In this document: positions 14,774 to 23,137 of the stretch, piece by piece
Layout of the letters: every line of letters starts with the position of its first letter
Numbering within the stretch: the stretch's first letter is position 1
Assembly: GCA_035635855.1 (NCBI GenBank)
Contig: DASQAF010000006.1
Location: 245,086 to 309,085, forward strand
Origin: UBA11740 sp035635855
GTDB taxonomy: Bacteria > Acidobacteriota > Blastocatellia > Pyrinomonadales > Pyrinomonadaceae
Length of the DNA: 64,000 nt
Reading direction: 5' to 3'
The notes under the pieces: generated by a model
What the model was told of the DNA's origin: nothing
The model's database searches: none
The model's input: the letters and a program-made list of their open reading frames with translations, nothing else
Translations under genes and position numbers: made by a program

Positions 14774-15685
14774 CTACTCAAGAAACAGCTCCTCCAGAGA
14801 CTGCCTCACCGGCTGAACTGAAACCAGCTTGCCATTCGCCTTGCGCAGCGCGGCAATTACTTTGTCGACATCTTTCTCGTCTGAGATTTCGATCCGCAGT
14901 CCGCTCGCGGTCGCGTTTACAGTAGCATTGATTCCCAGGTGCTGTGGCAGCGTCTGATCGGCCCCGGTGGCGATTATTTCGATCACGCTTGTTTCGCGCG
15001 CGCGCAGCTCGTCAAGCGAGCCTGCGTGCGCCAGACGCCCGCGCTTCAGAATCGCGACGCTGTCGCAGAGCACTTCGATGTCCGACAGGATATGCGAACA
15101 CATGAAAACGGTCTTTCCCTCAGTGCGCAGCGACGCGATCAGGTCGCGAACCTCTCGGCGGCCGACTGGATCGAGGCCGCTCATCGGCTCGTCGAGAAAA
15201 ACAATTTCGGGATCATTGACCAGCGCCTGAGCAAGTCCTACCCGTTGCAGCATGCCTTTCGAAAACTTTCGCAGTTGCCGGTCCCAGCTTTTCTTTTCCA
15301 GGTTGACGCGCATGAGTAGTGCTTCGGTGCGGCGTTTACGAGTGCTCTTGTCTTGTCCGAATAATTCGCCGCAGTAATTAAGGAACTCCCGCGCGGTCAG
15401 ATAATCATAGAAGTAGGGATTCTCAGGAAGATAGCCGATGCGCGCGTGCGTAGACACATCCGAAATGTCGTGACCGAGGATCTGAGCGGTGCCGCCGGTG
15501 GGAAAGATGAGGCGCATGAGGAGTTTCAGCGTCGTAGTCTTGCCCGCGCCGTTGGCGCCGAGGAAGCCGAAGATTTGACCGTGCTCGACCCCGAGCGAGA
15601 GGCCATCGAGCGCGCGTACCTTGCGCTTGCGCCAGAAGCCAACTTCGTAATCTTTGGTCAGGTTGTCGATTTCAATTGCTGACAT
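14774..15685 (-). CDS. ABC transporter ATP-binding protein
   Basis: 303 residues. Walker A GANGAGKT (43-50), Q-loop region RIGYLPENPYFYDYL, ABC signature FSKGMLQR (141-148), Walker B IVFLDE (161-166), followed by SGLDPVGRREV and the switch His in CSHILSD. The C-terminal 90 residues form the regulatory extension seen in ABC-2 type exporters (CcmA/DrrA-like). It energises the ABC-2 permease encoded upstream at 16743-17549. Third gene of a minus-strand operon (permease, TPR protein, ATPase), although 152 bp with a repeat lie before it. Substrate unknown. Confidence 0.92.
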   Translation of the reverse strand: MSAIEIDNLTKDYEVGFWRKRKVRALDGLSLGVEHGQIFGFLGANGAGKTTTLKLLMRLIFPTGGTAQILGHDISDVSTHARIGYLPENPYFYDYLTAREFLNYCGELFGQDKSTRKRRTEALLMRVNLEKKSWDRQLRKFSKGMLQRVGLAQALVNDPEIVFLDEPMSGLDPVGRREVRDLIASLRTEGKTVFMCSHILSDIEVLCDSVAILKRGRLAHAGSLDELRARETSVIEIIATGADQTLPQHLGINATVNATASGLRIEISDEKDVDKVIAALRKANGKLVSVQPVRQSLEELFLE

Positions 15686-15707
15686 GATTTATGGCCATTA
15701 AAAGTTT

Positions 15708-15835
15708 GCCACAGAGTCACTGAGTCACAGAGAAAGAAAGCCAACGCCTAACCGTCAGAGAAGAACCAGAAAACTTGCAGCATTCGCTTGATTTCATTGT
15801 TGCGCCTTTTCTCTATGTCTCCGTGCCTCTGTGGC
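15708..15835. repeat. Imperfect inverted repeat GCCACAGAG...CTCTGTGGC
   Basis: The left arm begins GCCACAGAGTCACTGAGTC and the right arm ends CCGTGCCTCTGTGGC, pairing imperfectly over about 28 bases. The arms flank a 70-bp spacer inside an operon. It looks like a dispersed repeat inserted between the TPR and ATPase genes. Confidence 0.6.
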
Positions 15836-15837
15836 TA

Positions 15838-16746
15838 TTAGCTTTTCGGGACTGCCGACTTCTCGTCGAGATCTACCTCGCAGCCATTTTTCGTCAGACG
15901 ATATGGAGTGCCGGTCGGATCAAGCGGCGCGCCGGAGCTATCCGATCGCAAGCCACGCGCGCGCAATGTACTCGCTACTTCCCGCCACGATGATGCGCAA
16001 CGACCGCTGACGGCTCCATATTCGCGCAACGCGTCACTAATCAAATCGCGTTCATCCAGCGAATCGAGCCGGGTAATCTGCTTTGCCACCATGTCTTTCA
16101 CGGCTTCGTCATTCGAGACCTCGCGCAGATGGCGATACATTTCGCGCGCGGCGCCACGCGAGCCGCCCTCGGCTTTCATCCGCGCGCTGATCGCCGTCAT
16201 CCAGAGGGGCGCGCCGGGCAGCCGAGCGCCGGCGGCGTAAACCTCACTCGCTTTTTCGTAATCGCGACGCTGCCAGTAGATGTAGCCAAGATGCTGATAT
16301 AGTCGCCACTGATTAGGATTGGCGGCGATGCCCTGGTGCAAAAGCGAGATGGCTGCCGCTGGATCAATGTCCGGCAAAATGACCGCCCCGTAATAGTAGG
16401 GTTCCATGAACTGCGGATCGAGGGTCGTCGACATTCGCAGCAGCGCAGGTAACGCGCGGAGATCGAGCACCGAGAGATCGTTTAGATTGAAACGGCCATC
16501 GTGTGAATCTTCGAAGGTAACGATTTTCCTTCCCACGTATTGCAGCGAGCGAATCCAGTACCAGTCGGACGCCACCCCATTGAATGCCAGCGTGAGCCGC
16601 TTCATCGCCGCGCCGTTCAAGTACAGTGGCTCTTCCGCGAACTGGGCCGCTGTATTACGAGGTTGCGCATCGCTCCAGTGGGTGACCAGCGCCGCGGCCG
16701 ACAGTCCGACGAGAATTATCAGGACGAGTAGGTAGTCTTTTTTCAT
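15838..16746 (-). CDS. Membrane-anchored TPR-type protein of the ABC operon
   Basis: 302 residues. N-terminal hydrophobic segment (LLVLIILVGLSAAALVTHW) then an extracytoplasmic part. A helical-repeat region is seen around 95-200: YYYGAVILPDIDPAAAISLL, NQWRLYQHLGYIYWQRRDYE, KASEVYAAGARLPGAP, typical of tetratricopeptide repeats. The ATG overlaps the stop of the permease gene by four bases (ATGA at 16743-16746), showing translational coupling. Its role as an accessory of the exporter is inferred from this coupling. TPR-bearing partners of ABC-2 systems recur in Acidobacteriota. Confidence 0.82.
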   Translation of the reverse strand: MKKDYLLVLIILVGLSAAALVTHWSDAQPRNTAAQFAEEPLYLNGAAMKRLTLAFNGVASDWYWIRSLQYVGRKIVTFEDSHDGRFNLNDLSVLDLRALPALLRMSTTLDPQFMEPYYYGAVILPDIDPAAAISLLHQGIAANPNQWRLYQHLGYIYWQRRDYEKASEVYAAGARLPGAPLWMTAISARMKAEGGSRGAAREMYRHLREVSNDEAVKDMVAKQITRLDSLDERDLISDALREYGAVSGRCASSWREVASTLRARGLRSDSSGAPLDPTGTPYRLTKNGCEVDLDEKSAVPKS

Positions 16747-17549
16747 TTCAGATTCCGCCGCCGGAAAATAAGGGTGGTGGCAGCAAGTAACACGCAGACA
16801 TAAATCAAACCGTAGACAATGGCCAAAATCACCGGGCGAGCGTCAGGTAAAACCCCATGCGCCGACGGCGTGATGATGTTGTAGCTGGCCAGGTTGGGAA
16901 GCAGATAGTACAAGCCGGAAAAAAGCCAACGCGCCGGTGCGCCGGCCATCGCCTGGGCCAGGGTTTTCAGGTCGGCGCTAAAATGTCCAATCGTGAAAAC
17001 GAAGAATGTGAGCAGAGCGGAAAGGGCCGGTGATGAAAATGAAGAGAACAACAAGGCCACGCCCGTCAGGATCGTAAGCTCCACATAAATCAAAAGGATC
17101 GCCGGCCAGATGCGGATCACCAGGGGATCGAATCCACGCTTGACTAAGACCAGGGCCAGCGATAATCCAACGCCCATGATCAGAACATTTACCAACAGCG
17201 TCAGGCAGAGCCCGAGATATTTGCCCAGCAGGAACTCGCCACGGCCGACCGGTTTTGAAAGGATCGCATAGAGCGTGCGGCGCTCGATCTCTTTGTAGAC
17301 CAAACCCACACCGACAAAAATGGCGATGAAAACCCCGAACAGCAGGATTGAGCTCAATCCGAGATCGACTATGATCTTGGCTTCCTGGCCCGCGGAAAGC
17401 GCTCCCAGAAAAATCGCGCCGGCGATAAGCAGCAGCGCGAAGATAATCAGATTGTAAAGGACCCGATCACGCACGGCTTCGCGAAACGCGTTGCGTGCGA
17501 TGGGAAGGGTGCGGCTCAACATAGGCATTGAATATACACGCGCCGACAT
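16743..17549 (-). CDS. ABC-2 type transporter permease
   Basis: About 268 residues with six hydrophobic segments, e.g. LYNLIIFALLLIAGAIFLGA, ILLFGVFIAIFVGVGLVY, LTLLVNVLIMGVGLSLALVL. The conserved cytoplasmic loop EIERRTLYAILSKPVGRGEFLLGK is typical of the ABC-2 permease family. In-frame ATGs at 17528 and 17522 are alternative starts; the latter (MLSRTLPIARNAFREAVRDR) fits family N-termini best. It forms the membrane channel for the ATPase at 14774-15685 and overlaps the TPR gene by four bases. Substrate unknown. Confidence 0.85.
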   Translation of the reverse strand: MSARVYSMPMLSRTLPIARNAFREAVRDRVLYNLIIFALLLIAGAIFLGALSAGQEAKIIVDLGLSSILLFGVFIAIFVGVGLVYKEIERRTLYAILSKPVGRGEFLLGKYLGLCLTLLVNVLIMGVGLSLALVLVKRGFDPLVIRIWPAILLIYVELTILTGVALLFSSFSSPALSALLTFFVFTIGHFSADLKTLAQAMAGAPARWLFSGLYYLLPNLASYNIITPSAHGVLPDARPVILAIVYGLIYVCVLLAATTLIFRRRNLK

Positions 17550-17570
17550 GTTGTGTCAGCAAGGCATGTT

Positions 17571-17613
17571 CAATAAAAATGCGGGTTCGGAACCCTTCGA
17601 TTCCCAAACCCGC
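17571..17613 (-). terminator. Rho-independent terminator after the pilin genes
   Basis: On the minus strand GCGGGTTTGG pairs with CCGAACCCGC (17604-17613 with 17581-17590), followed by ATTTTTATT. It lies 25 bases after the stop of the distal pilin gene. Confidence 0.8.
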
Positions 17614-17637
17614 AAAGTGATCAGAGCGAAAGTCTGC

Positions 17638-18117
17638 TCAGTTGCCGACAGGCGGCGCAGCTTTCACCGCAGCCTCATCGCCATAGGCGGTGAGCGCTGC
17701 GCTATCTCCGTGCAGCACGCCGTCCTCTGAGATGCCGAATCGTCGCGTGCCGGTTTGTCCGATTCCTGAAGTAATTGTGGGAACGGCCGTCGCGTAAAAT
17801 AGGGCCGGCCGGTCGCCGGGAGGCGTTGGAGAGGCGGCGAAGTTGTAGCCACTCTTACTGCCGGAACCAAGCACCATATCGGTCAGGAAATCGCCCCGCA
17901 GAACTGCCAGGTTTCCATAATCGCCACGCCCGGTCGTCGCCTGATAAGTTATTTCGCAACTTTGGATTGTCCGCAAAGACGACTGGGCTGAGCCTTCGTT
18001 TGCAGCGCGCCGGGAAGCGAGAAGATTGGGAATCGCGATTGACGCGATGATTCCGATGATGGCGACGACAATCAAGAGTTCGATAAGAGAGAAACCCTCT
18101 TGGTCTTTCTGGTTCAT
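17638..18117 (-). CDS. Type IV pilin-like protein (second copy)
   Basis: 159 residues from the ATG at 18117; a TTG six codons upstream is less likely because AAAGG precedes this ATG. Class III leader of eight residues with prepilin peptidase site G/F, then the N-methylated helix GFSLIELLIVVAIIGIIAS containing the conserved Glu5. The C-terminal half (TGTRRFGISEDGVLHGDSAA, LTAYGDEAAV) is shared almost word for word with the upstream paralog. Two Cys are absent except one near QSCEIT, so no disulfide loop. Pilins of this type build type IV pili or pseudopili in the envelope; minor versus major role cannot be told. It has its own terminators on both sides. Confidence 0.9.
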   Translation of the reverse strand: MNQKDQEGFSLIELLIVVAIIGIIASIAIPNLLASRRAANEGSAQSSLRTIQSCEITYQATTGRGDYGNLAVLRGDFLTDMVLGSGSKSGYNFAASPTPPGDRPALFYATAVPTITSGIGQTGTRRFGISEDGVLHGDSAALTAYGDEAAVKAAPPVGN

Positions 18118-18162
18118 ATTCTTACTACCTTTCAAAGAGAAAACCGGGGCGAGGGTTTAGTG

Positions 18163-18195
18163 AAAAAGCGGGGTGAAGCCATTACTCCACCCCGC
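18163..18195 (-). terminator. Rho-independent terminator between the two pilin genes
   Basis: Minus strand: GCGGGGTGGAG (18195-18185) pairs with CTTCACCCCGC (18179-18169), followed by TTTTTC. It would end or attenuate the transcript of the first pilin before the second, giving the first a higher level. Confidence 0.8.
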
Positions 18196-18225
18196 CCGTT
18201 CGGTTTTGCAAGTGATTGGCTATTC

Positions 18226-18708
18226 TTAATTGCCTAGAGCAGGCGCGGCTATCACTGCCGCTTCATCAGCGTACGCAGTAAGCGCGGCACTATCACCGTG
18301 CATCACGCCATCGGTAGAGATACCGAAGCGGCGAGTGCCAGTCTGTCCAACGCCCGAGGTAACCTGGGGAACGCCGGTAGCGAAGAACGTCGCAGGGCTG
18401 GCTCCGGCAACCAAGTCCGTCGGAGTGACTGCGAAGTTGTAACCGCTCTTGGAACCGGTCGCCAGCACTGGATCGATCAAGTTCTGGGCCGATAGCTGAG
18501 CGCGAGTTCCGTAATTGCCGGCACCGACCGTTGCCTGGTAGGTACCCTCGGAACTGTGAATGGTGCGCAGCGAAGACTGGGCTGAGCCTTCATTCGCAGC
18601 GCGCCGGGAAGCGAGAAGATTGGGGATGGCGATGGCGGCGATAATGCCGATAATCGCAACGACGATGAGCAGCTCGATAAGCGAGAAGCCCTTCTGATTC
18701 TTTTTCAT
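18226..18708 (-). CDS. Type IV pilin-like protein (first copy, PilA-like)
   Basis: 160 residues from the ATG at 18708, chosen because GAAGGAG lies upstream and the leader then has the usual short form MKKNQKG. Cleavage at G/F exposes FSLIELLIVVAIIGIIAA. The globular part shares TGTRRFGISTDGVMHGDSAA and LTAYADEAAV with the pilin downstream, so the two are recent tandem duplicates that diverged in the middle. It lies behind a possible sigma-54 promoter at 18817-18832. The terminator after it suggests that it is the major pilin, by analogy with PilA; that is inference. Confidence 0.92.
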   Translation of the reverse strand: MKKNQKGFSLIELLIVVAIIGIIAAIAIPNLLASRRAANEGSAQSSLRTIHSSEGTYQATVGAGNYGTRAQLSAQNLIDPVLATGSKSGYNFAVTPTDLVAGASPATFFATGVPQVTSGVGQTGTRRFGISTDGVMHGDSAALTAYADEAAVIAAPALGN

Positions 18709-18816
18709 TTCTTTATTTGCTCCTTCAGAGATTGAGATAAGCTGGTTGTTTGTTTCTCGCGCCACCGGCTTTGTCTCGTTAACAACCGCAGCGCGCGATT
18801 TGTCGAGGCGACTATC

Positions 18817-18832
18817 ATCAAGGCCCGTGCCA
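18817..18832 (-). promoter_or_regulatory. Candidate sigma-54 promoter for the pilin genes
   Basis: Minus strand TGGCACGGGCCTTGAT matches the -24/-12 consensus TGGCAC-N5-TTGC(A/T) except that the -12 GC is GA. It lies 109 bp upstream of the pilin ATG. pilA genes are often sigma-54 dependent. Confidence 0.35.
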
Positions 18833-18938
18833 GACAGCGCTAACGGGGCGCAGTAAGTGAAAACCACAGTGAAAGCTGTGGACTTCGTGCGAAACGGGAC
18901 TTTTGTCCTGAAGAGATCAGGTTGACAAGTCATGCCCT

Positions 18939-18955
18939 CTGACAAATTCTGTCAG
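18939..18955. promoter_or_regulatory. Inverted repeat, possible activator site upstream of pilin promoter
   Basis: CTGACA-AATTC-TGTCAG, a perfect 6-bp inverted repeat about 107 bp upstream of the candidate sigma-54 promoter, with another TGACA nearby (18923). Position fits an enhancer for a bacterial enhancer-binding protein. The rest of 18709-19060 holds no gene. Confidence 0.35.
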
Positions 18956-19060
18956 CATGTGAGTGACGGTTTTCGTCAAGAGAGAGAGAGCGGCTGAGGT
19001 GCGCAGCGAAGCTCGACGCTTCTACGGTTTCGCTGACAAAGAGGGTTCCACGTTGCCGCG

Positions 19061-19387
19061 CTAAGGAGCAAGAAAGGCGCGGATCAGCCGTTGTTCCTTT
19101 TCGTCCTTGATGCGGGTGAAGAGTTTCGTGCCCAGCTTGGTGATTGTCTCAGGCTTGTCGAACGGCATCCGGTCGTACACTTTACCCCCGGGGAAATGAC
19201 AAGGCAGACACCGTGCCTGAAAGATTGGCTTAATCTCAGTCGTAAAATCTGGTTTCCTGGTGGGCGAAATGTTTGCCGCCGCCACAAACTTCTGTGCGGA
19301 GGAGTGAGGGGTTCCCGACTTGGCGAGCTGGCATGCGTCGAATCCAAAAGCCAGGAACAACGCCAGAATCAGCAAGGCTGCTCGCAT
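19061..19387 (-). CDS. Small exported cytochrome c-like protein
   Basis: 108 residues. N-terminal signal segment (ALLILALFLAFGFDAC; the Cys at about 19 could be a lipidation site, though the lipobox is poor). A single heme-binding motif CLPCH sits at about residue 60, preceded by TTEIKPIFQARC and followed by FPGGKVYDRMPFDKPETI. This is the pattern of short c-type cytochrome-like domains (PSCyt1-like) with Met as likely distal ligand. It probably carries electrons outside the cytoplasm. No oxidase or dehydrogenase gene is next to it. Confidence 0.75.
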   Translation of the reverse strand: MRAALLILALFLAFGFDACQLAKSGTPHSSAQKFVAAANISPTRKPDFTTEIKPIFQARCLPCHFPGGKVYDRMPFDKPETITKLGTKLFTRIKDEKEQRLIRAFLAP

Positions 19388-19636
19388 GATGCAATGCTAC
19401 ACCAAACGCGAGCCGGTAGCGACTGATAGCCGGCTCAATTCTACTTGAGTTCTGATTGATAACTTTGCTTTTCCAGCACTGCCCGGCTCACCGGGAACCG
19501 TCGTCATGTGGCCGATGAGATACACAAAGTTGATGGACTAACATGACCCGCAGTTTGTCATCAATTCAAGCCTCTGGATTCTGCGCTTATCTCTCTTCAG
19601 CAAAAGATGTAGTAAACTACTTTCGCACGACTCAGA

Positions 19637-19660
19637 TTCACGCTTTTGCCGCTATATAAT
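19637..19660 (+). promoter_or_regulatory. Candidate promoter for the polyphosphate-locus operon
   Basis: TATAAT at 19655-19660 is a perfect -10 hexamer 25 bp before the ATG at 19686. No good -35 box is seen at the right distance. The region 19388-19636 holds no gene. Confidence 0.35.
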
Positions 19661-19685
19661 GCTTGACAGATGAAAGGGTTCGTCT

Positions 19686-20828
19686 ATGTCTCGTAATTCT
19701 TATGCAAAGTTCATTGTGCCTCTGATTTTTCTTTTCCTGGCGCCTTTCCTGGCGTTGCGGGCGGTGGCCCAGGAAGCGTGCTTCACGCCAGAAGCGCGGA
19801 AGCAGGCCGAACAAACAGCGAGGGTCTATTGGGAGCCCGATCCCGGCTACAACCCGGTCCTCGGCTACAATCCCGCGGAAGGTCCCCGCAGCGGCGCCCC
19901 GCGAGTCGATGCCAACGGGCTCGCAAGGCCGATCAACTGCGTCGCGGACATAAAGACGAAGAAGGGCACCGGCACCACACCGAAGTTTTATTGCGCTGTC
20001 CCGGGCAACGTCGACGATAATGGTGATCTGATCCGCTACAAAGTGAAACCCCACTTCAAGGGGCAGGCGCCGGACAAGCGCAACGGTGAGGTTTACGGTG
20101 AGTTCCTCTCTTCGCGCTTCTCAAAGGCGCTGGGCTTCTTCGCCGACGACGAGTGGGTCGCCGACGTCACCTGCGCTGATTGTGAGAAGAGCCTAACCCG
20201 CAGTTTCCAGGGGACGAAGTTCACGCCCTTTCAACCAGCTGCGGGGATTGAGCTCTCCTTGGGCCGTGGTATCGACGTCAACTGCAACGGCAATGAGTCC
20301 GCAGATCTCGCCGGATCGCTCCAGAAGTTGCGTGCAAGCGGGGCGCCCCGCGCCCAGATCGACGCCTTCAAACTTTGGCTTGCCTTCATTGACCATGGCG
20401 ATACCAAAGCTGACAACCACAGGTTCGCCTGCCTTAAGTCGAAGAAGAACGCTGACAACACTCGGACATGCGAGCCGGGCGAAGCCGTGTTCTACGTCAG
20501 CGACATGGGCTCGACCTTTGGCTACTCCAGTGCCAGCGAAAAAAAAGCGAGGCTGGCGATCTGGAAGGGTAAGGATCCGATCCGGGTGAGCGGCGGCCAC
20601 TGCACTACAACTGCGAAGAGCGTGGGTGACACCAGCATTAGTGAAGAGGGCCGGCAGCTCCTGGCCCGAGGGCTGCAAAGACTACTCGATGCCGAAAGAA
20701 GAGACGGCACCATTACCAATGTCTTTCGCGCCTCGCGCAACGCTGAACGCGACCAGCCGCCGGAAGAGTGGACCAGGGAATTCGAGCGCAAGGCCAGGAC
20801 GATCATTGATGCGCGTTGCTCGAACTAA
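19686..20828 (+). CDS. Secreted protein with kinase-like motifs (first of two)
   Basis: 380 residues; AAAGGG ribosome binding site. Signal peptide of about 29 residues ending RAVAQ. Cysteines are numerous, fitting disulfides outside the cytoplasm. Motifs in kinase-like order: RYKVKPHFKG (about 117-126), EVYGEFLSSRFSKALGF (135-151), a catalytic-loop-like HGDTKADNH (237-245) and a metal-binding-loop-like VSDMGSTFG (271-279). The same order, with NWDLKDDNN and LSDLGATFG, occurs in the protein encoded at 23122-24081. The pattern recalls CotH/Fam20/HipA-type atypical kinases, an inference from spacing and residues only. It is first in a run with ppk1 and DUF4956. Substrate unknown. Confidence 0.7.
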   Translation: MSRNSYAKFIVPLIFLFLAPFLALRAVAQEACFTPEARKQAEQTARVYWEPDPGYNPVLGYNPAEGPRSGAPRVDANGLARPINCVADIKTKKGTGTTPKFYCAVPGNVDDNGDLIRYKVKPHFKGQAPDKRNGEVYGEFLSSRFSKALGFFADDEWVADVTCADCEKSLTRSFQGTKFTPFQPAAGIELSLGRGIDVNCNGNESADLAGSLQKLRASGAPRAQIDAFKLWLAFIDHGDTKADNHRFACLKSKKNADNTRTCEPGEAVFYVSDMGSTFGYSSASEKKARLAIWKGKDPIRVSGGHCTTTAKSVGDTSISEEGRQLLARGLQRLLDAERRDGTITNVFRASRNAERDQPPEEWTREFERKARTIIDARCSN

Positions 20829-20932
20829 CGGGCCGCGAGAACTTGTCGTATGGATCTCAGGCGGCGATGGTGGTAAGACGCGCCGACAATAGCCGTAAAC
20901 AAACCTGAGCAGGTATTAAGAAGACACTTGCT

Positions 20933-23137
20933 ATGGCAGCTCCCAGGAATCAGTCAGTATTAGACTCTGAAAACCAAACTTCGGCTGCGAAAAAGCAGAA
21001 GCGAAGCCGGTTCCTGGCCTGGGCCGTCTTCAACCGCGATTTGAGCCAGTTGGAATTCTTTCGCCGTTTGCTTGAAGAGGCGACTGACAAATCAGTACCG
21101 CTACTCGAAAAACTTAAGTTTCTCTCGGTGTTTGCCGACAACCTTGACGAGTTCTTCATGGTCCGCGTCTCCGGTCTCAAGGAAATGTTGGAGATCGAAA
21201 ATCTTGGACCAATGCCGGGCGAGCTGACGCCGGCGGAGCAACTCAAGGTCATTCGGCAACGCGTGCTGCCGTTGGTCGAAGAACATACGCGCTGCCTGCG
21301 CGAAGAAGTGCTACCCGGACTAAAAAAGGCTGGCGTGGTAATTGCGCCCTACGACTCACTCTCCAAGAGCGAAAAGCGACGGCTGGCTGAATACTTTAAG
21401 AAGAACGTTTTTCTGATTCTTACTCCCCAGGCTGTCGATCCGTCGCACCCCTTTCCCTACATGTCGAACCTTAGCCTCAACATTGGTCTTACAGTTGAGC
21501 ATTATCCGGTGCATGGTCGAACCGGCTCATTAAGCGGTGAAGATCTAGACGATGAAGCGACGGTCAGATTTGTGCGGATCAAGGTCCCGCCGCTAACGCC
21601 CCGGCTGGTTCCGGTAAACGAGGGGGGGTTGAAGTTTACGCTGCTGGAAGAATTGATCGAGGCCAACATTCATTCCCTGTTTGCGAGCATGCGACTCAGC
21701 ACGGGCCATCTGTTTCGGGTCACCCGTGACGCTGATGTAGAGATCAGAGACGACAAGGCGGCCGATCTCCTGGGATTGATAAAGCAATCTCTGCGCGAAC
21801 GACGTTTCGGCCTGGCAGTTCGGTTGGAAGTCTCGTCAACAATGCCGCGCGAGATGGTTGAGTATCTGACCAGGTCGCTGGGCCTTGAGCCGGACGACGT
21901 TTACGAGATCGACGGCGTGCTGGACGCGTCAGATTTGATGGAACTCTATAATCTTGACAAGCCCGAGCTAAGAGACAAATCGCTTCAGATGACTGTGCCG
22001 GCGTCGCTGCGCAAGAACGGGTGTCCCTTCGAGGCCATCAAGAAGCACGACCTGTTGCTCCATCATCCTTACACTGCCTATACGACCGTCACCGATTTTA
22101 TTCAGGCGGCAGCGCGAGACCCCAAAGTAGCGGCCATCAAGATATGTCTCTACCGCACCGGCAAGAACTCTCCGATTCCTCAGGCCCTGATTGAGGCGAG
22201 CGAACGCGGTAAACAAGTCACGGCGGTCGTAGAAATCAAGGCACGTTTTGACGAGGAGAACAACATCGAGTGGGCCAAGCGGCTCGCCGAATCCGGAGTT
22301 CACGTCGTCTACGGTCTGGTTGGTCTTAAGACGCACAGCAAAGTAGCGCTCGTAGTGCGCCGCGAGGAAGACAGCCTTCAGACCTACACCCACGTCGCTA
22401 CCGGGAACTACAACCCGACAACCTCAAAGGTTTATACCGACCTAGGGCTGTTGACGAGTAACCCGGAAATTGGCGACGATGCGACCGACCTGTTCAACTA
22501 CCTGACGGGCTTTTCCCTGCAGAAGGAATACAGCCAACTGATGGTCGCCCCTTTGAACCTCCGCGATCGCATGCTGACGCTGATAGAGCGCGAGACAGCC
22601 CACGCCCGAAAAGGTCGTCCCGCCCGCATCGCCGCAAAGGTCAACCGCCTGACCGATCTGGATATCATCGATGCGCTTTATCGGGCCTCGCAGACGGGCG
22701 TCAAGATTGATCTGATCGTACGCGGCGCCTGCATGTTGCGGCCGGGCGTCCCTGGGCTTTCCGAAACAATTCACGTCCGAAGTATTGTTGGCCGCTTTCT
22801 CGAGCACAGCCGAATCTTCTACTTCACCAACGGAGGCGATGAAGACGTCTATATCGGCTCTGCCGACTGGATGACTCGCAATCTTGATCGTCGCGTTGAA
22901 GTCGTGGTGCCGGTGCTTGACTCGCGTCTGAAGGCCTATTTGAAAGACACGGTGCTGGCTGCTTACCTGCGCGACAATGTGAAATCACGAGTCCTGACTG
23001 CCGACGGCACATATCAACAACCCCAGATTGTCGCCGGCGAAGAACCGTTCAATAGCCAACTCTATTTTGAAGGCGGCAACAGCTCTCCGGCTGTGGGCGT
23101 TCGTTCACGGAGGAAACGACTATGGGCAAAAGAATAA
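20933..23137 (+). CDS. ppk1: Polyphosphate kinase 1
   Basis: 734 residues, normal for PPK1. N-terminal domain starts FNRDLSQLEFFRRLLEEA with LSVFADNLDEFFMVRV. Catalytic His at about 468 in GLKTHSKVALVVRRE, followed by HVATGNYNP; the second conserved His at about 625 in FLEHSRIFYF, with IGSADWMTRNLDRRVE. The enzyme reversibly makes inorganic polyphosphate from ATP at the membrane or cytosol. An N-terminal extension of about 28 residues (Lys/Gln-rich) precedes the fold. The last 16 bases overlap the next gene, so translation is coupled to the secreted kinase-like protein. No ppx gene is next to it. Confidence 0.95.
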   Translation: MAAPRNQSVLDSENQTSAAKKQKRSRFLAWAVFNRDLSQLEFFRRLLEEATDKSVPLLEKLKFLSVFADNLDEFFMVRVSGLKEMLEIENLGPMPGELTPAEQLKVIRQRVLPLVEEHTRCLREEVLPGLKKAGVVIAPYDSLSKSEKRRLAEYFKKNVFLILTPQAVDPSHPFPYMSNLSLNIGLTVEHYPVHGRTGSLSGEDLDDEATVRFVRIKVPPLTPRLVPVNEGGLKFTLLEELIEANIHSLFASMRLSTGHLFRVTRDADVEIRDDKAADLLGLIKQSLRERRFGLAVRLEVSSTMPREMVEYLTRSLGLEPDDVYEIDGVLDASDLMELYNLDKPELRDKSLQMTVPASLRKNGCPFEAIKKHDLLLHHPYTAYTTVTDFIQAAARDPKVAAIKICLYRTGKNSPIPQALIEASERGKQVTAVVEIKARFDEENNIEWAKRLAESGVHVVYGLVGLKTHSKVALVVRREEDSLQTYTHVATGNYNPTTSKVYTDLGLLTSNPEIGDDATDLFNYLTGFSLQKEYSQLMVAPLNLRDRMLTLIERETAHARKGRPARIAAKVNRLTDLDIIDALYRASQTGVKIDLIVRGACMLRPGVPGLSETIHVRSIVGRFLEHSRIFYFTNGGDEDVYIGSADWMTRNLDRRVEVVVPVLDSRLKAYLKDTVLAAYLRDNVKSRVLTADGTYQQPQIVAGEEPFNSQLYFEGGNSSPAVGVRSRRKRLWAKE

